Below, in pieces: positions 61,691 to 64,000 of a DNA stretch of 64,000 nt. The notes under the pieces were generated by a model that was not told the origin of the DNA, did no database searches, and saw nothing but the letters and a program-made list of their open reading frames with translations. The stretch spans positions 10,536-74,535 of the forward strand of contig NZ_JBQCJW010000014.1 in the NCBI RefSeq assembly GCF_051967575.1, read 5' to 3'. The stretch is from Solibacillus silvestris_B. GTDB lineage: Bacteria > Bacillota > Bacilli > Bacillales_A > Planococcaceae. Positions within the stretch are counted from its first letter, which is position 1, and each line of letters starts with the position of its first letter. A program made the translations under genes and the position numbers.

Positions 61691-63274
61691 TTAAGCGTGT
61701 TTTTCAACGTACGCTTTATTTGGATGCGTCTTTGGTATAGTTAATTTAATATTGTCAGAAACATAAAAAGCAGACGGTTTAGAAGTGCGATAATGCACCT
61801 CTAATTGGCCGTCTGCTTTTACTTTGATAACCTTTACAAATCGTGCTAGAATTTCTGGTGTTAATTCTGTTAACGGTTGTTCAGGATTTAGTTTTTGCCG
61901 AATATATTGCTTTAGTTCATCAACATTGATGGTTGTTTCATTTTCTTCTTCAACCTCTAACAAATTAATCTTTTCGACCAATTCGTCAATTTGGGGATTT
62001 AATGTCAATGCAAGGTTGTTGAATGAATCTTGATCAATTTTATCATCTAGGAACAGTTCTAAAGCCTTTTGTTTTTTCTTTCGTAGACTAGTTAATTTTA
62101 AGTTGAAGTTTTCTAAATCGTTATTTACTTTAGTCTGTGAATTTTCGATTTGTTTGTCTAAAAGCTTCTCAATAGAATTTTGAGATACTTTTGAAAAATA
62201 AAGTGAATTTAAATCATCTAAAATTGCTTGGATTAATTTTGTTTCGATGGGACGGAAATTTTCTGAACAGGCTTTTTTCCCATATTTATTTTGATATCCA
62301 CAAACATAACGATCACGTTTAAAGTGCATACCTGCACCACAATTAGCACAAATGAGTAGTCCTGTAAATAGGTGTATAGTTTGTTGGGAACGAATACGTT
62401 TTCTAGCTTTAATAAGCTGCTGTACTAATTCGAAATCTTCCTTAGAGATAATTGCCTCATGTGTGTTTTCTCGAACAATCCAATCCTCTTCATCGTTAAC
62501 AATTCGCTTTGTTGTTGTAGGAGAAATTGTTGAAGTTTTCTTTGCAACAAGTTTACCAGTGTAAATTTCACGTTCTAGAATTTGTCGAACAGAAGAGCCG
62601 TGCCAAACTTCGCCGGCATTTTGATGACCTTTTCGTTTTGCTGGGGTAGGAACATCCTCTTTATATAAGGCACGTGCTATTCCATCGAAGCTCTTACCTG
62701 CAATATAATCTGCAAAAATTTGTTTCACAACTTCTGCACTACCATCGCTAGAAACATATAATCGTCCATCCTTTAAATCGTAGCCAAATGGCGCTTCATC
62801 AAAGCGACCTAATTTTACACGTGTATCATACGCTGCTTTAATTCGTCTACTAGTTCTTACAGATTCATTTTCAGACAGCCACACATATAACCCCAAGTTC
62901 ATAGAATTATCTTCTAGTGTATTAACAGATCCATCGAGTGCTACTAAATCAATTTGATTGTGAATTAGGACATCATAAAACTCGTATGAAAATGCACTAT
63001 TTCTCGATACTCGAGAGAACTCTTTGGTCACAACTACATCAAATTTTTTGTTTTTGGCATCTGTCATCAATTTTTGAATACCTTCACGATTTGACTTTGC
63101 TCCGGATTCGATATCAATATAAATTTCTACAAGTTCCCAACCCATTTCATCTGCGAAATTTTTAATCATTGCGATTTGAGCAGAAATGGATGTTTGCTGA
63201 CTTTCGTATTTCGTCGATACACGAACATAAGCTACAACCCGTAACTTCTTTTTTCCTTTTTTTCGCTTAAACAT
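61691..63274 (-). CDS. Large serine recombinase (integrase)
   Basis: A 527-residue large serine recombinase. The catalytic resolvase domain is about 10-160, with nucleophile Ser in VVAYVRVSTKYESQ, DIESGAKSNREG and EFSRVSRN; the recombinase domain follows (about 170-280, APFGYDLKDGRLY, VRQILEREIYTGKLV), then a zinc ribbon (CANCGAGMHF, CGYQNKYGKKAC) and a coiled-coil stretch at about 365-450. ATG 63274 follows GGAGG and overlaps the stop of the upstream recombinase gene (ATGTTTAA). It most likely integrates and excises the element that extends beyond the right edge, at the 3' end of rlmD. Confidence 0.9.
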   Translation of the reverse strand: MFKRKKGKKKLRVVAYVRVSTKYESQQTSISAQIAMIKNFADEMGWELVEIYIDIESGAKSNREGIQKLMTDAKNKKFDVVVTKEFSRVSRNSAFSYEFYDVLIHNQIDLVALDGSVNTLEDNSMNLGLYVWLSENESVRTSRRIKAAYDTRVKLGRFDEAPFGYDLKDGRLYVSSDGSAEVVKQIFADYIAGKSFDGIARALYKEDVPTPAKRKGHQNAGEVWHGSSVRQILEREIYTGKLVAKKTSTISPTTTKRIVNDEEDWIVRENTHEAIISKEDFELVQQLIKARKRIRSQQTIHLFTGLLICANCGAGMHFKRDRYVCGYQNKYGKKACSENFRPIETKLIQAILDDLNSLYFSKVSQNSIEKLLDKQIENSQTKVNNDLENFNLKLTSLRKKKQKALELFLDDKIDQDSFNNLALTLNPQIDELVEKINLLEVEEENETTINVDELKQYIRQKLNPEQPLTELTPEILARFVKVIKVKADGQLEVHYRTSKPSAFYVSDNIKLTIPKTHPNKAYVEKHA

Positions 63275-64000
63275 GTCGGCCATCCTCCATAATTGGAAGA
63301 TTACTTGAATGTTCGAACATATCATTTAAAAATTGAATTTTTTGAGCATCAAAAGATAGCAACTCAATTTCATTAGTATTCAATAAGTTGATAAATTGTT
63401 TAGTTGTTGCTGCATTACGTGAAACGCGTGATAGCCCTTGTACAAGTACCACATCAAATTTTTTATCATGGGCATCAGACATTAGTTTTTGGAGACCTTC
63501 TCGATTTAATTCGGAACCTGAACCTTCATCGATGTAGATACTATCAATTTCTAATTTAAGAACATCAGCAAGTTTATTCAACTGGTTAATTTGATTTGAA
63601 ATCAAATGTTCACTTGAATCCTTGGGTGTACGGACATAGATAGCACAACGCTTTGAATTTAGGTGTATATAATCCATTACGCTCGTATTACTAGTATCGT
63701 TAATAAAACCTGCTAGTGTCGGGTAATTATCAGTATTTAACTCTGATAAAGTAATTAACTTAATTTGATTAGTATTTAAAACGTCAGTTACTAATTGAGT
63801 TAAATGACCTAATCGCGAGATGCGAGTTAAATCTTGTACGATAACGCCTTCAAATTTTTTCTTCTTGGCATCTGTCATCAATTGTTGAATGCCTTCACGC
63901 TCTAAAGTTGAACCACCTGCGATACCCCCTCTGTTAGGATAGATGTCGTACCGAGCTAACGTGATATGATTAAGTAAAATACACGGAGGTCGAGACGAAT
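63267..64000 (-). CDS. Serine recombinase with tandem resolvase domains (5' end outside window)
   Basis: The frame is open from the window edge to TAA at 63267, about 243 residues visible. First a resolvase-domain part (GGIAGGSTLEREGIQQLM, VIVQDLTRISR), then a second complete resolvase-type domain (RCAIYVRTPKDSSEHLISNQ, SIYIDEGSGSELNREGLQKL, VVLVQGLSRVSRN) and a short tail. In the second domain the YVRVS nucleophile position is YVRTP, so the catalytic serine is missing. No DNA-binding recombinase or zinc domain follows. It is translationally coupled to the full-length recombinase and may be its partner or regulator. Confidence 0.85.
   Translation of the reverse strand, partial: SSRPPCILLNHITLARYDIYPNRGGIAGGSTLEREGIQQLMTDAKKKKFEGVIVQDLTRISRLGHLTQLVTDVLNTNQIKLITLSELNTDNYPTLAGFINDTSNTSVMDYIHLNSKRCAIYVRTPKDSSEHLISNQINQLNKLADVLKLEIDSIYIDEGSGSELNREGLQKLMSDAHDKKFDVVLVQGLSRVSRNAATTKQFINLLNTNEIELLSFDAQKIQFLNDMFEHSSNLPIMEDGRHV

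Noticed and set aside
1..64000. tRNA or rRNA genes
   Set aside because: No cloverleaf with TTCRANY arm or rRNA core sequence was seen on either strand during reading; a tRNAscan would settle it.

Overview
The window looks like the chromosome of a low-GC, endospore-forming Bacillales bacterium, most likely a Lysinibacillus/Solibacillus-type member of the Planococcaceae. The evidence is a conserved Bacillus-type backbone (purN-purH-purD; yerA-yerB-yerC-pcrB-pcrA-ligA-camS; gatCAB; dgkB; rlmD), strong GGAGG-type ribosome binding sites with some GTG starts, a BclB-like spore-surface protein, and no tRNA or rRNA genes. The genus is inferred from gene content, not from a database search.

Layout. 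0-3.5 kb: end of the purine operon; purH and purD are separated by an unusual RNA locus of five tandem hairpins with nearly identical UUCUGGCCGGG-type loops, its own -10 box and its own terminator. 3.5-8.2 kb: a probable spore-surface island with three coupled minus-strand genes, a cysteine-containing protein, a coiled-coil protein and a BclB C-domain protein. 8.3-19.2 kb: the yerA-camS block, in which the essential helicase gene pcrA is split by a 926-nt group II intron lacking a working reverse transcriptase. Removing 13483-14408 restores the DEYQDTNKSQY reading frame exactly, so pcrA should be a working, spliced gene. 19.3-23.8 kb: GntR-controlled dehydrogenase, DUF1537 kinase and GntP permease for an acid sugar, with a perfect cre site. 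24.0-27.4 kb: gatCAB behind a structured leader.

27.6-49 kb is a large accessory carbohydrate region: nagA, a sugar ABC transporter with its MsmX-type ATPase, three Gfo/Idh/MocA oxidoreductases, an NAD epimerase-like protein, a DapA-like aldolase, a medium-chain dehydrogenase, a glycosidase-like protein, an FAD oxidoreductase, a ROK kinase and two regulators. Together they look like an uptake and breakdown route for an unusual sugar or glycoside that I cannot name. 49-55.5 kb: proline use (putP, putB, rocA-type dehydrogenase) with a divergent RocR-like activator that has lost the sigma-54 contact motif. 55.8-61.7 kb: thioredoxin-like protein, dgkB, a repeat-rich and decayed stretch, a chemoreceptor and rlmD. 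Compared with Bacillus subtilis, where gatCAB, dgkB and rlmCD lie close together, some 29 kb has been added between gatB and dgkB.

61.7-64.0 kb: directly after rlmD begins a probable integrated mobile element running off the right edge, marked by translationally coupled serine-recombinase genes. The upstream one carries at least two tandem catalytic-type domains, one without its nucleophilic serine. The most noteworthy items are the pcrA intron, the hairpin-array RNA, the recombinase pair, the activator without GAFTGA and the sugar cluster.
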